64,000 bases of DNA. Source: Marinobacter bohaiensis. GTDB lineage: Bacteria; Pseudomonadota; Gammaproteobacteria; Pseudomonadales; Oleiphilaceae. Positions 42,991 to 52,291 of the stretch are shown here, one piece after another. The position numbers were made by a program, and so were the translations under genes. Every line of letters begins with the position of its first letter. Positions within the stretch are counted from its first letter, which is position 1. The stretch is taken from NCBI RefSeq assembly GCF_003258515.1, contig NZ_QGEH01000003.1, forward strand, positions 310,001-374,000. The letters are read 5' to 3'. The notes under the pieces were generated by a model. It was not told the origin of the DNA and searched no databases. It worked only from the letters and a program-made list of their open reading frames with translations.

Positions 42991-44868
42991 ATGCTCCGTT
43001 GGCTCCTGTTCATTGTCTTCCTCTCCGGTCTGACCGGCCCGGCCTCCATGCTGCGGGCCGACCCGCTGGTGTTGACGCCATTTGGTGACCAGATCGGATT
43101 GTCCCCGCACGTATCGTACCTGGCGGAGGGCGATGAGGAACGCAGCCTGCAAGCGATCATGACGCTGCCGGACCGCGACTGGGCCGCCAATACCGAAGAC
43201 GACGTCAACCTGGGGTATCGTGATCACGCCTACTGGTTTCGTCTGACCCTGGAGAACCCGCAGCTGGTCGAGTTGCACAAGATCCTTGAAATTGCCTATC
43301 CGGTGCTGGATTCGGTGGAGATCTACCGGATTGATGACGGCGCCGTGGGGCAGTCCTGGACGCTGGGCGACAAGCAGCCGTTCAATGCCCGCCCGATTCG
43401 CCACCGCAACTTCCTGGTGCCCCTCGACCTGCCGCCCCAGAGCGAAACCCGCCTGTACCTGAGGGTGGAGACCGCCAGTTCGGTGCAGTTGCCCATGACG
43501 CTCTGGTCACGGGACGCGTTCTTTGTCGCCGAGCAGCCGCACCTGCTGCTGGAAGGCCTCTATTACGGCGTCGTGCTGGTGATGATCCTGTACAACCTGT
43601 TCGTCTTCGTGGTGGTCCGCGAACGCAGTTTCCTCTACTACGTCGGCTACATCAGCGCCATGCCGCTGTTCCTGGCCAGCCTGCACGGCATGGCCTTCCA
43701 GTACCTGTGGCCAGAGTCCACCTGGTGGAACGATCACGCCATCCTGTTCTTCCTCAACCTGACGGTGTTCTTCGGCGGAATCTTCGCCATGCGCTTCCTG
43801 ACCGTGCTGCCGCACACCCATCCGAAACTGGCCTGGACCACGGTGACCGTCGTCATTGCCTCCGGCGTGTTCGCACTGGTGTCGCTGGCCGTCCCTTACA
43901 GGCTGATGATCCTGCCGTCCATCGTACTGGCCGCGTCCGGCTGCGCGGGGATGGTGCTGCTGGGCAGCATCCGTTGGTATGAAAAGGACCCCGCCGCCCG
44001 TTATTTCGGCATCGCCTGGTTCTTCATGCTGTTTGGAGGCGTAGTGCTGGCGCTCAACAAGTTCACCCTGCTGCCACAGAACGTGTTCACAGAGAACGCC
44101 ACCCAGGTGGGCTCGGGGCTGGGTGTCATCCTGCTGTCGATTGCCCTGGCGGACCGGATCAACAAGGAAAAGAAGCGCGCCTTCGACGCCCAGGAGCGGC
44201 TTTACCATGAGGAGCGCAAGGTGCGTCTGGCCCAGGAGAAGAGCCTGGCGGTGCAGCAGGAGGCCAACGCCCTGCTGGAGCAGCGGGTGCAGGAGCGCAC
44301 CCAGGATCTGGAAGACCTGAACCGCCGTTTGCAGGAACTGAGCGAGACCGACAACCTGACCGGTCTCAAGAACCGGGGCTTCTTCGATCGCAGCTTCCGT
44401 TCCGCCTGCGTGCGGGCGTATCGATTCGGCCAGCCGCTGGCGTTGCTGGTGATCGACATCGACCACTTCAAACGCTTCAACGACCGGTACGGCCACCTGG
44501 TGGGAGACGATTGCCTGCAGATGGTGGCCCAGTGCATCCGCCGGTTCGTGACCCGGCCGGAGGATCTGGCCGCCCGCTACGGCGGTGAGGAGTTCGTGGT
44601 CCTGTTGCCGGAAACCCCCGCCAACGGTGCCGAGCAGGTGGCGGAGCGCATCCGCGAAGCGATCGCCGGCACTGATTTCCGCATTTCCAATGAAGTACTC
44701 AACGTGACGGTTAGCATCGGGCTGTGCTGTGTGGTGCCGGAGCACGTCGAGGCCACTAAACTTATCTTCCACGCCGCCGATGAGGCGCTCTACGACGCCA
44801 AGGGCCGGGGCCGGAACCGGGTGACCGTCTGCGACTCGCGCTTCAGCACGCCGGTTCATAGCCTGTGA
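42991..44868 (+). CDS. 7TMR-DISM diguanylate cyclase
   Basis: A 625-residue membrane diguanylate cyclase. I use the ATG at 42991, which starts directly with a signal peptide (MLRWLLFIVFLSGLTGPASMLRA); an upstream TTG at 42937 would add a His/Asn-rich leader. A periplasmic 7TMR-DISMED2 domain (about 25-170; SYLAEGDEERSL, YWFRLTLENPQ) is followed by seven helices (about 180-385), a coiled coil rich in Glu, Gln and Arg (about 390-450) and a GGDEF domain with RYGGEEFVVLLPE. The GGEEF site is active-type. A 14-bp palindrome ATTAC-AAAA-GTAAT lies at 42892-42905 upstream. Confidence 0.93.
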   Translation: MLRWLLFIVFLSGLTGPASMLRADPLVLTPFGDQIGLSPHVSYLAEGDEERSLQAIMTLPDRDWAANTEDDVNLGYRDHAYWFRLTLENPQLVELHKILEIAYPVLDSVEIYRIDDGAVGQSWTLGDKQPFNARPIRHRNFLVPLDLPPQSETRLYLRVETASSVQLPMTLWSRDAFFVAEQPHLLLEGLYYGVVLVMILYNLFVFVVVRERSFLYYVGYISAMPLFLASLHGMAFQYLWPESTWWNDHAILFFLNLTVFFGGIFAMRFLTVLPHTHPKLAWTTVTVVIASGVFALVSLAVPYRLMILPSIVLAASGCAGMVLLGSIRWYEKDPAARYFGIAWFFMLFGGVVLALNKFTLLPQNVFTENATQVGSGLGVILLSIALADRINKEKKRAFDAQERLYHEERKVRLAQEKSLAVQQEANALLEQRVQERTQDLEDLNRRLQELSETDNLTGLKNRGFFDRSFRSACVRAYRFGQPLALLVIDIDHFKRFNDRYGHLVGDDCLQMVAQCIRRFVTRPEDLAARYGGEEFVVLLPETPANGAEQVAERIREAIAGTDFRISNEVLNVTVSIGLCCVVPEHVEATKLIFHAADEALYDAKGRGRNRVTVCDSRFSTPVHSL

Positions 44869-44877
44869 CCACGCACC

Positions 44878-47847
44878 TCACATGGCGGTTTGCTGCAAAC
44901 CGTTCCAGCGGGCCCGGAGGGCCTTGGAGAAACGCCGGTCGCCGGCCTTTTCGGTGCTCAGCAACAGCATGAAGTAGCTGCCATCGTTGCGGATCACCTG
45001 GATCGCGGTGGGGTTGGTGAAGTCGCCGGGTGTGACCCGCAGGTCCGCGATATCACTGTAGCGGGCGGTCTCCATGTGAAAGCGCGCGTTCGTGTCCGAC
45101 CAGTAGGAGAACACGCCCCGGTCGGTCAGGCCGTTGCCGTCCTCGGTGTAGTCGAACACCCCCTGGGAATAGAACTGCAGCAGCGTCTCGTCCGGCGCCA
45201 GGAGCTTGTGGCGGTCCAGGAACAGGCGCGTCTTCGCGGGCAGGTCGCTGCCGGCCATCACGTGATTGGGCGGGAGCAGGTACGTGGCGGTGCCGACGTC
45301 GTAACTGAACAGGGCTATGAAGAACAGCGCCAGGATGCCGTGGCGCGGGCGCCAGCGGGAATTGAAGCGGAACCGCTCGGTATCGCCCTCAATCCGGTTG
45401 AAGTGGCGCTGCAACGGCAGCAGGCACAGGATCGACAGGGTCAGCCCGGCGTAGGAAACCAGGATGTTGTCCCGGGCCAGCAGGGCGTTGAAGATGAAAT
45501 AGCCCAGGGCCAGCAGCACGATGGCGGCGCGTCCCAGGGTCAGGGCGGGCTGCTCTTCATGGTCCTTGCGGGCGTCGGCGTAGAGCCCGTAGAGGGTGAA
45601 GCCGAGAAAGAATCCCCGCGCCCAGGCCCACAGGCTGCGGCCGTCCCGCTCCCGGATATAGGCCCAGTTGCGGTAGGCCCAGAAGATCGAGTAGCAGCCC
45701 AGGGAGAGCAGGTTCAGCGCCACGAACTTGGCGGTTGAGACCGGATAGTAGCGGCCTTGCGGAACGGCTTTTTCCCGGCCCCGGTCGATCACGTAATCCA
45801 CGATGCCCGCCACAATCAACAGCAGCACCAGCGATACGCCGATGATCCAGGGGGCCATCGACGACGGGGGTGCCTCGTCCATCTGCTCCAGGCCGTAATA
45901 GCGCAGGCTGTTGACCCGTTTGAGGTCGTCCAGGTAGGTGGTCATGTCGTTCGCCGGCACGTATCCGGCGTGGGAGTCCAGCCGATGACTGACTGTCAGG
46001 TGCCCGTCGACAAAGGTGACGTCGCGTCGGAAATCGAAAAAGGCGTTGCGAACCTGTTCGTGCTCCTCCGACAGGTTCCAGTCGCCGTTCAGGTCCACGG
46101 TCAGGGCCTGCTGCAGCTGGATCGGATGGTACAGCGCGTAGGGTGATTCGCGCCGTTGCACTTCCGGCGCGTAGAGGAAGTCGCTGACCAGGTCGCCGTC
46201 CAGCCAGGCGGTGCGGCTGCCGGCTTCGGCGTCGTCCTGCCAGATGTTGGGGACGCGATAATGCTCCTCGATCACCACCCGGTTGTGCTCGGGATCGTCG
46301 CGGAAGGTGGTGGGCGCGATGCGCTCCAGACCCGGATAGAGGTTGGCGTAGTAGTTCAGGTAATCCTCGTGGAACTGCTTGCCGGAGCGGGCCACCCGTC
46401 CGCGCATGTAGCTCGCTTCACTGCCGCCCATTTCCGTAACGATGGTCAGTTCCGCCGGGGCATCGGCGTCTTCCGGGAGCACCAGGTGCTGGGTGACGTG
46501 CTGGCGCGGCATGGCCGTGGGCGGAATTTCCGGTTCGATCACCTGGGGCCGCCCCGGGCCGTCTCCCAGGATCAGGCCGGCGCCGTAGTGCGCCGGTGTG
46601 CGATAGGGCAGGGCACCGCGCTGGTGGGTGTGGGTGCCGTCCAGCCAGAAGACCTGGTCGCCCAGCTGCGCCCGGGTGATGACGTGGTCGAACACCAGCG
46701 GCGTGGGCGGCTCGTCCGCAACGGTTTGCCGCAGGCCGGTGTCCACCAGGACCGCGTTGGCCTTGATCCCCAGCAGACGCAGAAGGGTGTTGAGCAGAAC
46801 CGTCTTGTCCTTGCAGTCGCCAAAGCGGCGCTGGAGCGTGACCGCCGGTGATGTGGGGCGGTGCGAGCCTTCGCCCAGTTCGATACCGACGTAGCGGATC
46901 TCCTGCTGTACAAAAGCGAGGGCCGCCTCCAGTCGGGCTTCATCGGAGGCGTGCGCGTCGCGGATCCGCTCCGCCAGGGCCTCTACCGCGGCGCCGGGAT
47001 CGTCGGGCGTCCGGAACAGGTCGGTGGCCCAGGCGTGCACGGCCGGCCAGTCGGCGAACTGGCTCAGGGTCAGTACAGTCCGTGACGAATACCAGGCGGG
47101 CGCCTCGCTGTCGCTGGTGCGCGCCGGCACGTTGTCCTGTTGGTAGTGGTACTCGATGGTTCCGCCCTGGCGCTGTTCGTCCAGCACTGCGCGCTTCGGC
47201 CGGGCTTCGAGGGTCAGTGGGGCGTCGGCTGGCGTCAGGATGCGAAGCGACTGGCGCGCCAGCGGCACGCTCCACTGCAGCGGGTAGAAGGAGGAAAAAT
47301 GGCCGCCGAAAACCGGGTTGTCGCCGATGATCGAGTAGCTGTACTCCACGGTATCGCCCACCCGCAGGTCGTCCAGCACGGTATGCACGGTCAGGGTGCC
47401 GTTGTACATCTGCCGTTCCAGGTCCGACTCGCGCTGGTACACCTCGAAGCGGGCGTCGGCCAGCCGGTCGAGCACCTGGCCCTGACGGTGGATGCGGATG
47501 CGATGGATGACGATGGACTCGTAGTCCGGATCGTAGGTCATCGACAGGGAGCTGTTGTCCTGCAGGCCCTCGGCGTTGCGGATGTGGTTGGCAATGTGGG
47601 TGAACTGCTGCGGCTGGGCCCCGGTCAGGTTGACCTGCTCATCGAACAGCAGCACGTCCGTGCTCCCGGATTCCGCCTCGCCGTCCGGTTCACTGGCGGG
47701 AATGGCAACGGGCTCCACCCAGTCCGGCGTCGGGCCTGTGGGGACCTGGGCGCTCCAGGCCGGCACGGCGGTGATCAGCAGCAGACAGAACAGAACGCGG
47801 ACAACAATCGGCAGGCCGGCATACGGCAACGCGGGGCGGGGTCTCAT
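44878..47847 (-). CDS. DUF3857 / transglutaminase-like protein with C-terminal membrane domain
   Basis: A 989-residue protein. A signal peptide (1-33, ending PAWSA) leads to a DUF3857 domain (about 65-255; SMTYDPDYESIVIHRIRIHR), then a transglutaminase-like domain (about 265-410) with the complete triad Cys345 (RRFGDCKDKT), His388 (VFDHVI) and Asp403 (WLDGTH). A beta-rich region follows to about 640. Then comes a membrane part of roughly six helices (WIIGVSLVLLLIVAGIVDYVI; SLGCYSIFWAYRNWAYI; GRAAIVLLALGYFIFNAL) and a final periplasmic-like domain. The start is uncertain because AAGGA abuts the ATG. The catalytic half would be periplasmic. Function unknown. Confidence 0.82.
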   Translation of the reverse strand: MRPRPALPYAGLPIVVRVLFCLLLITAVPAWSAQVPTGPTPDWVEPVAIPASEPDGEAESGSTDVLLFDEQVNLTGAQPQQFTHIANHIRNAEGLQDNSSLSMTYDPDYESIVIHRIRIHRQGQVLDRLADARFEVYQRESDLERQMYNGTLTVHTVLDDLRVGDTVEYSYSIIGDNPVFGGHFSSFYPLQWSVPLARQSLRILTPADAPLTLEARPKRAVLDEQRQGGTIEYHYQQDNVPARTSDSEAPAWYSSRTVLTLSQFADWPAVHAWATDLFRTPDDPGAAVEALAERIRDAHASDEARLEAALAFVQQEIRYVGIELGEGSHRPTSPAVTLQRRFGDCKDKTVLLNTLLRLLGIKANAVLVDTGLRQTVADEPPTPLVFDHVITRAQLGDQVFWLDGTHTHQRGALPYRTPAHYGAGLILGDGPGRPQVIEPEIPPTAMPRQHVTQHLVLPEDADAPAELTIVTEMGGSEASYMRGRVARSGKQFHEDYLNYYANLYPGLERIAPTTFRDDPEHNRVVIEEHYRVPNIWQDDAEAGSRTAWLDGDLVSDFLYAPEVQRRESPYALYHPIQLQQALTVDLNGDWNLSEEHEQVRNAFFDFRRDVTFVDGHLTVSHRLDSHAGYVPANDMTTYLDDLKRVNSLRYYGLEQMDEAPPSSMAPWIIGVSLVLLLIVAGIVDYVIDRGREKAVPQGRYYPVSTAKFVALNLLSLGCYSIFWAYRNWAYIRERDGRSLWAWARGFFLGFTLYGLYADARKDHEEQPALTLGRAAIVLLALGYFIFNALLARDNILVSYAGLTLSILCLLPLQRHFNRIEGDTERFRFNSRWRPRHGILALFFIALFSYDVGTATYLLPPNHVMAGSDLPAKTRLFLDRHKLLAPDETLLQFYSQGVFDYTEDGNGLTDRGVFSYWSDTNARFHMETARYSDIADLRVTPGDFTNPTAIQVIRNDGSYFMLLLSTEKAGDRRFSKALRARWNGLQQTAM

Positions 47848-47989
47848 TCCTTGATAACCTATGTTCAACAGCGGGACTGGCAGGCCGGTAAAAACCGGCC
47901 GATGCCAACGACATGCCCTGAAAGGCACGGGTTGATCTTAGCACGCGATGACGGTCGCAGTGCTGCCGATCCGCGCCGGTGTGATGCGG

Positions 47990-49435
47990 TTACGATTTGG
48001 ACGCGGCCAGTCGCTGGATCGCTGGCCAGTCGCCGGCTGCTTCCAGCTCAAAGGCCAGTTCCAGCAAGTCCCGTTCCCGGCCATGCCGGGCGGACAGGTG
48101 CACGCCGATGGGCAGGTGATCCGGGCCCAGTCCACCCGGCAGACTGATGGCCGGAGCACCGCTGGCGTTGGCCAGGGGCGTGAAGCTGACGTAGTGCCGC
48201 AGGCGTTCGAACAGGGTATCGAAATCCTGCTCTGGGCTCAGGTAACCCAGGCGCGGTGTGGTGTGCCCCAGGGTCGGCGACAGCACCGCGTCGACACCGA
48301 GCCGCTGCAGACCTTCCCGGTATTCCGTTTCACTACGCCGGAGTCGCCACAGGGTGCCGGGTAACCGATGGGCACTGCGGGTAAAGCGTCGGGACAGACC
48401 GCGCGTGAGGTTGTCGACCTGCGCTGGATCAAAGCCGGGTCCCAGCAGACCTTTGCCAGCGCGCGCCACCATGAACGCCAGGAACGCCCAATAATGGGCG
48501 AAATCCTCGGCAAAGCTCGGGGGCACCGGCACGCTCATCGGCTGGATGCGATGACCCGACGCCTCCAGTTGCTGCGCCACCTGCTCCACGGCCTCGCGGG
48601 TGACCGCATCGGTCGGGTGGCCGGTCACGGAATCCAGCACCAGTCCGATGGTCAGACGCCGTCGACCCGGACCCAGCACCTCGCCCACCGCCGGCAGGCG
48701 TGGGTTGGCGAAGTAGCGTTCCGCCTCGGCCAGGAAACCGGCCGTATCCCGTACGCTGCGGGTGACCACACCTTCGCCGATCAGGTTGACCGGCAGAGTC
48801 TTGGCCGGAACGCCGTCCACCAGGCGCCCGCGCGTGGGCTTGAGCCCGACCAGTCCGCAGCAGGCCGCCGGAATCCGGATCGAGCCGCCGCCGTCGTTGG
48901 CGTGGGCGATGGGCACCACCCCAGCCGCCACCAGCGCCGCCGCGCCACCGGAGGACGCGCCGCAGGAATAGGCGGGGTTCCAGGGGTTACGGGTCGCCGG
49001 GGCGTGGACCGGTTCGGTGCTGGCGTTGAAACCGAACTCCGGCAGGCTGCTCTTGCCCAGGTTGACCATCCCCTGGGCCAGTAACTGGCGGGCGAAGGCG
49101 TGGTTGTGACGGGCCGGCCGGGGGGAAACGGCGCGGGAGCCGTGTCCGGTGGGCAGTCCGGCCACATCGGTGTTGTCCTTGATCAGCGTCGGCACGCCGG
49201 CAAAGCGGCCGTGTACCGGCTGTGATGCCTGTTGCAGGGCGCGCCCGAAATCCGCTGTGGCGATGGCGTGCAACAGGGGCTCGACGGCCCCGGCCCGTTC
49301 AATGGCGGCGGCGACCGCTTCCCGGGCGCTGATCTCGCCGCGGTGGATGCACCGGGCCAGACCGGTAGCGTCGAGTTCGCCCAGGGCATCGTCGCCAAAA
49401 GCGGAGACCGGTGAGGGACACTGCTGTACGGTCAT
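47990..49435 (-). CDS. Amidase signature family protein
   Basis: A 481-residue Ser-cisSer-Lys hydrolase. Lys86 is in GVPTLIKDN, the cis-serine is in SCGASSGGAAALVAAGVVPIAHANDGGGSIRIPAA, with nucleophile Ser185. GLVGLKPTRGR follows as usual. No signal peptide, so it is cytosolic. The substrate cannot be read; 6-aminohexanoate-dimer-hydrolase-like and GatA-like enzymes share these motifs, but no gatB or gatC is near, so a catabolic amidase is likelier than GatA. Confidence 0.9.
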   Translation of the reverse strand: MTVQQCPSPVSAFGDDALGELDATGLARCIHRGEISAREAVAAAIERAGAVEPLLHAIATADFGRALQQASQPVHGRFAGVPTLIKDNTDVAGLPTGHGSRAVSPRPARHNHAFARQLLAQGMVNLGKSSLPEFGFNASTEPVHAPATRNPWNPAYSCGASSGGAAALVAAGVVPIAHANDGGGSIRIPAACCGLVGLKPTRGRLVDGVPAKTLPVNLIGEGVVTRSVRDTAGFLAEAERYFANPRLPAVGEVLGPGRRRLTIGLVLDSVTGHPTDAVTREAVEQVAQQLEASGHRIQPMSVPVPPSFAEDFAHYWAFLAFMVARAGKGLLGPGFDPAQVDNLTRGLSRRFTRSAHRLPGTLWRLRRSETEYREGLQRLGVDAVLSPTLGHTTPRLGYLSPEQDFDTLFERLRHYVSFTPLANASGAPAISLPGGLGPDHLPIGVHLSARHGRERDLLELAFELEAAGDWPAIQRLAASKS

Positions 49436-49619
49436 GGACGGTCCTGCTGGTATTATTGGTGTGGTCTTTTACTCTATCGAAACCCGGGGCGTGCCTGAAT
49501 GTCATTAAGGGCAGTCGACGATCAAGCGAAGCCGCGTCGCGGTTTCCCAATGCGGCAATAACCGTTAGGCTCTGTTGCCCCTTAACAGACCGCTTGCAAA
49601 ACGGAGACTTCGAACAGGC

Positions 49620-50225
49620 ATGGAATCAGTTGAACCGCTGGTCAGGCATTTCCTCGGCATCTATTTCCTGATGATCGGCCTGCATTACACCAGCCGCAGC
49701 CTGGGCCTGTTCGAGCGCATGCGCTTTTCCCACATCCACTATGGCAAACGGGGCAGCGGCACCTGGTGGCACCGCCACACGTTTAATGTCTTCCGCGCCA
49801 GCATCCTGGCAATTTGCCTGATCCGGATCGTCTTCGACATCGATCCCTGGCTGGGAGTGCTATCGTGGCTGTATCAGCCGGCGGTGCTGCTGACCGGCGC
49901 GCTGTTGCTGCTGGCGTCCTTCTCGTTGGTGGATTACGTGCAGGCCTACATGCACCAGGACTGGCGTTCCGGCATTGACGAAACCCACCACGGCCACCTG
50001 ATCACCAGCGGCCCGTTCCGGCGCTCGCGTAACCCGCTGTTCATGGCGATCATGCTGGGCCAGTTGGGCTTCTTCCTGGCGTTGCCCAGCGTCTTCTCGC
50101 TGATCTGCCTGGTGATCGGCGTCGTCGTCCTGATGCGTCAGGCCCGGTCTGAAGAGCGCACGCTGGTCCGGCTTTACGGTGACGCCTACCAGGAATACCT
50201 CGCCCGGGTGCCACGCTGGTTATGA
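49620..50225 (+). CDS. Isoprenylcysteine carboxyl methyltransferase-like membrane protein
   Basis: A 201-residue membrane protein from the ATG at 49620 (CGGAG upstream). It has four or five helices (PLVRHFLGIYFLMIGLHYT; ILAICLIRIVFDI; QPAVLLTGALLLLASFSLVDYV; LFMAIMLGQLGFFLALPSVFSLICLVIGVVVL). The ICMT/PEMT signature HGHLITSGPFRRSRNPLFMAIML and a C-terminal EERTLVRLYGDAYQEYLARVPRWL bind S-adenosylmethionine in the family. It overlaps the Nmad3-like gene by four bases, so the two are translationally coupled. Substrate unknown. Confidence 0.87.
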   Translation: MESVEPLVRHFLGIYFLMIGLHYTSRSLGLFERMRFSHIHYGKRGSGTWWHRHTFNVFRASILAICLIRIVFDIDPWLGVLSWLYQPAVLLTGALLLLASFSLVDYVQAYMHQDWRSGIDETHHGHLITSGPFRRSRNPLFMAIMLGQLGFFLALPSVFSLICLVIGVVVLMRQARSEERTLVRLYGDAYQEYLARVPRWL

Positions 50226-51100
50226 CACCGCGCCGCATCATTTTCAGCCGCAAGGGGTTCGATTCCAGTTCCGGCGGCTGCCCCAGCCCGATCCTGCCGG
50301 ATGGCCGACTGCTGTCGCTGCCGATTCCCGATACCCGCTCCAGCGTGACGTTCGGCGATATCGACCATCACGGCATCCGCCTGGGCGATCCGGTCGCCCA
50401 GTTGACCCGCCACAAGCTCAATGCCGGCAGCGGCGCCCACATCGACCCGGACATCAATGCCCGGGCCCTGCCGCGCCAACCCGGCTGGCGTGGGCTCTTT
50501 GGCCAGAGCGGCGCCGCCCAGGGGCATCTGAAGAACCAGGGCATTGCCCCGGGGGATCTGTTCGTTTTCTTCGGCCTGTTCCGTCCGGCGCTCGTCACCG
50601 ACGACGGCTGGCGATTCGACCCCGCCGAACCGGCCCGCCACGTCATCTGGGGCTGGTTGCAGATCGGCGAGATCGCCGCCGTGGATGAAGCGTCGCCAGC
50701 CGTGCGCGCCTGGGCGGATTACCATCCCCATTTCCGCTGGCAGGGGGACGCCAGCAACACGCTCTACCTGGCGGCGGACCATCTCGACCTGGGGGAGGCT
50801 GAGCAGAAGTTGCCTGGCGCGGGCTGGTTCGAGCGTCACCGGGCGTCGCTTCAGCTCACCGATCGTCGTGCGACGCGCCCCGGTATCTGGGCCCTGCCGC
50901 GCTGGTTCCATCCGCGCGACGGCAAGGTGCCGCTGACCTACCACAGCCGGGCGGACCGCTGGCAGCGGGAGACGCACCGTGTCGTTCTGCAGGCGGTGGC
51001 GCGCGGACAGGAGTTTGTGCTGGACACGACGGATTACCCGGAAGCCCTGCCGTGGGTCCGATGCATTATCCGCTCCAACGCCGGGGCCGATTGCGGGTGA
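50222..51100 (+). CDS. Nmad3-like putative nucleotide-modification protein
   Basis: A 292-residue cytosolic protein. The N-terminus IIFSRKGFDSSSGGCPSPIL and following LSLPIPDTRS, and HIDPDINARALPRQPGWRGLFGQSGAAQGHLKNQGI, match the Nmad3 family (nucleotide modification associated domain 3), known mainly from computational analysis of base-modification loci. It is part of a two-gene unit with an ICMT-like methyltransferase, an unusual partner. The family call is from recall of its signature and should be confirmed; no phage or restriction genes are adjacent. Confidence 0.78.
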   Translation: MTPRRIIFSRKGFDSSSGGCPSPILPDGRLLSLPIPDTRSSVTFGDIDHHGIRLGDPVAQLTRHKLNAGSGAHIDPDINARALPRQPGWRGLFGQSGAAQGHLKNQGIAPGDLFVFFGLFRPALVTDDGWRFDPAEPARHVIWGWLQIGEIAAVDEASPAVRAWADYHPHFRWQGDASNTLYLAADHLDLGEAEQKLPGAGWFERHRASLQLTDRRATRPGIWALPRWFHPRDGKVPLTYHSRADRWQRETHRVVLQAVARGQEFVLDTTDYPEALPWVRCIIRSNAGADCG

Positions 51101-51153
51101 TGCTTCGGGAACTACCTATTCGTTTGCGCCCGTGACTTAATTAGCTTGCCTAA

Positions 51154-51873
51154 ATGAACCCATCTGCTGAAACGACATACCGGCTCCAGCCCGCCCAGGT
51201 CCGGTCCGAATTCCTGCGCCTGTTGCCCATCTCCCTGTTCGTGGTGGCCTTCGGCGCCGCCTTCGGCCTGGCGGCCGTGCAGAAAGGCATCGTGCCGCTG
51301 GAAGCCACGCTGATGAGCGTGCTGGTGTTCGCCGGTGCCTCACAGTTTGCCGCGCTCGAACTCTGGGGCGACCAGGTGGCCCTGTTGCCGTTGATGGCCA
51401 TCACGTTCGCCATCAACTCCCGCCATATCCTGATGGGCGCCTCGCTCTATCCCATGCTGCGCCAGATGCGCACGCCCCAGCGCTACGGCATCCTGCTGGT
51501 GCTGTCCGACGCCAACTGGGCGATCGCCGCCCAGGACTACCAGAACGGCCGGCGCAACCTGGAAGTGATTCTCGGAGGCGGTGCGGCGCTGTGGGTGGCC
51601 TGGCTGATCGGCACGTTGCTGGGCGTCTACTTTGGCGGCTTGTTGCAGGATCCCAAGAGCCTGGGTCTGGACATGGTGCTGGGCTGTTTCCTGCTGGCCA
51701 TGGCGCTGGGCGGCCGCAAGAACCCGCGGGTGCTGGTGGCCTGGGCCGTAGCGGCCGGCGCGGCGATGGCGGCCTACTGGTGGCTGCCGCCGCACACCCA
51801 CGTGGTGGTGGGCGCGCTGGCCGGCGGTGTGGTGGGTTTCTTCTGGCTGGAGCGCACGTCCGATGAGCATTGA
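51154..51873 (+). CDS. azlC: AzlC family branched-chain amino-acid exporter, large subunit
   Basis: A 239-residue inner-membrane protein. LLPISLFVVAFGAAFGLAAVQKGI and LEATLMSVLVFAGASQFAALELWG are the conserved AzlC opening, followed by FAINSRHILMGASLYPML and LDMVLGCFLLAMALGG. With AzlD it exports branched-chain amino acids or analogues. It overlaps azlD by 11 bp. Its presence near a valine-degradation operon is at a distance of 33 kb and may be chance. Confidence 0.93.
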   Translation: MNPSAETTYRLQPAQVRSEFLRLLPISLFVVAFGAAFGLAAVQKGIVPLEATLMSVLVFAGASQFAALELWGDQVALLPLMAITFAINSRHILMGASLYPMLRQMRTPQRYGILLVLSDANWAIAAQDYQNGRRNLEVILGGGAALWVAWLIGTLLGVYFGGLLQDPKSLGLDMVLGCFLLAMALGGRKNPRVLVAWAVAAGAAMAAYWWLPPHTHVVVGALAGGVVGFFWLERTSDEH

Positions 51874-52174
51874 GACCACCGAACTGGGCGTACTGGCCAT
51901 CATCGCCGTCATGGCGCTGGTGACCCTGGCCACCCGCTGGGGCGGGCCTTTCCTCATGTCCTACGTGCGCATCAACCCGCGCATCGAGAGTTTTATCAAC
52001 ACCATGGCCAGCTCGGTGCTGATCGCCATACTCACGCCGATGGCCATCACCGGCGACCTGGGCGCACGCCTGGCATTGGGTACGACCGCGGCGATGATGC
52101 TGATCCTGCACAAGCCATTGCCGGCCATTGCCGCCGGTGTCGCGGCGGCTGCGGGGGCGCGTTACTTTTTCTGA
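51863..52174 (+). CDS. azlD: AzlD family branched-chain amino-acid exporter, small subunit
   Basis: A 103-residue inner-membrane protein from the ATG at 51863. VLAIIAVMALVTLATRWGGPFLM is the family start, with a central SFINTMASSVLIAILTPMAI and a C-terminal hydrophobic tail AAGVAAAAGARYFF. It overlaps azlC by 11 bp. Confidence 0.93.
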   Translation: MSIETTELGVLAIIAVMALVTLATRWGGPFLMSYVRINPRIESFINTMASSVLIAILTPMAITGDLGARLALGTTAAMMLILHKPLPAIAAGVAAAAGARYFF

Positions 52175-52184
52175 GCCTTCCCTG

Positions 52185-52232
52185 GGTAACATGAGTCGCC
52201 AAACCGCGCGCCGGCGCGAGACTCGTGTTACC
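52185..52232. repeat. Long hairpin between azlD and the LifO-like gene
   Basis: GGTAACATGAGT (52185-52196) and ACTCGTGTTACC (52221-52232) pair over 12 bp with one G-T. The interior, CGCGCGCCGGCGCG-like, folds on itself. There is no T-run. It could terminate azlCD or act as an operator for the gene starting at 52292. Confidence 0.5.
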
Positions 52233-52291
52233 TGTCCGCTGGTCGGCCCCTGCTAGGATAGCCGGATCGCACTGCTTGCGCCGGACGTTCC

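Noticed and set aside
49528-49546. Short GC palindrome upstream of the ICMT-like gene
   Set aside because: Small, imperfect and of a kind expected by chance in GC-rich DNA.
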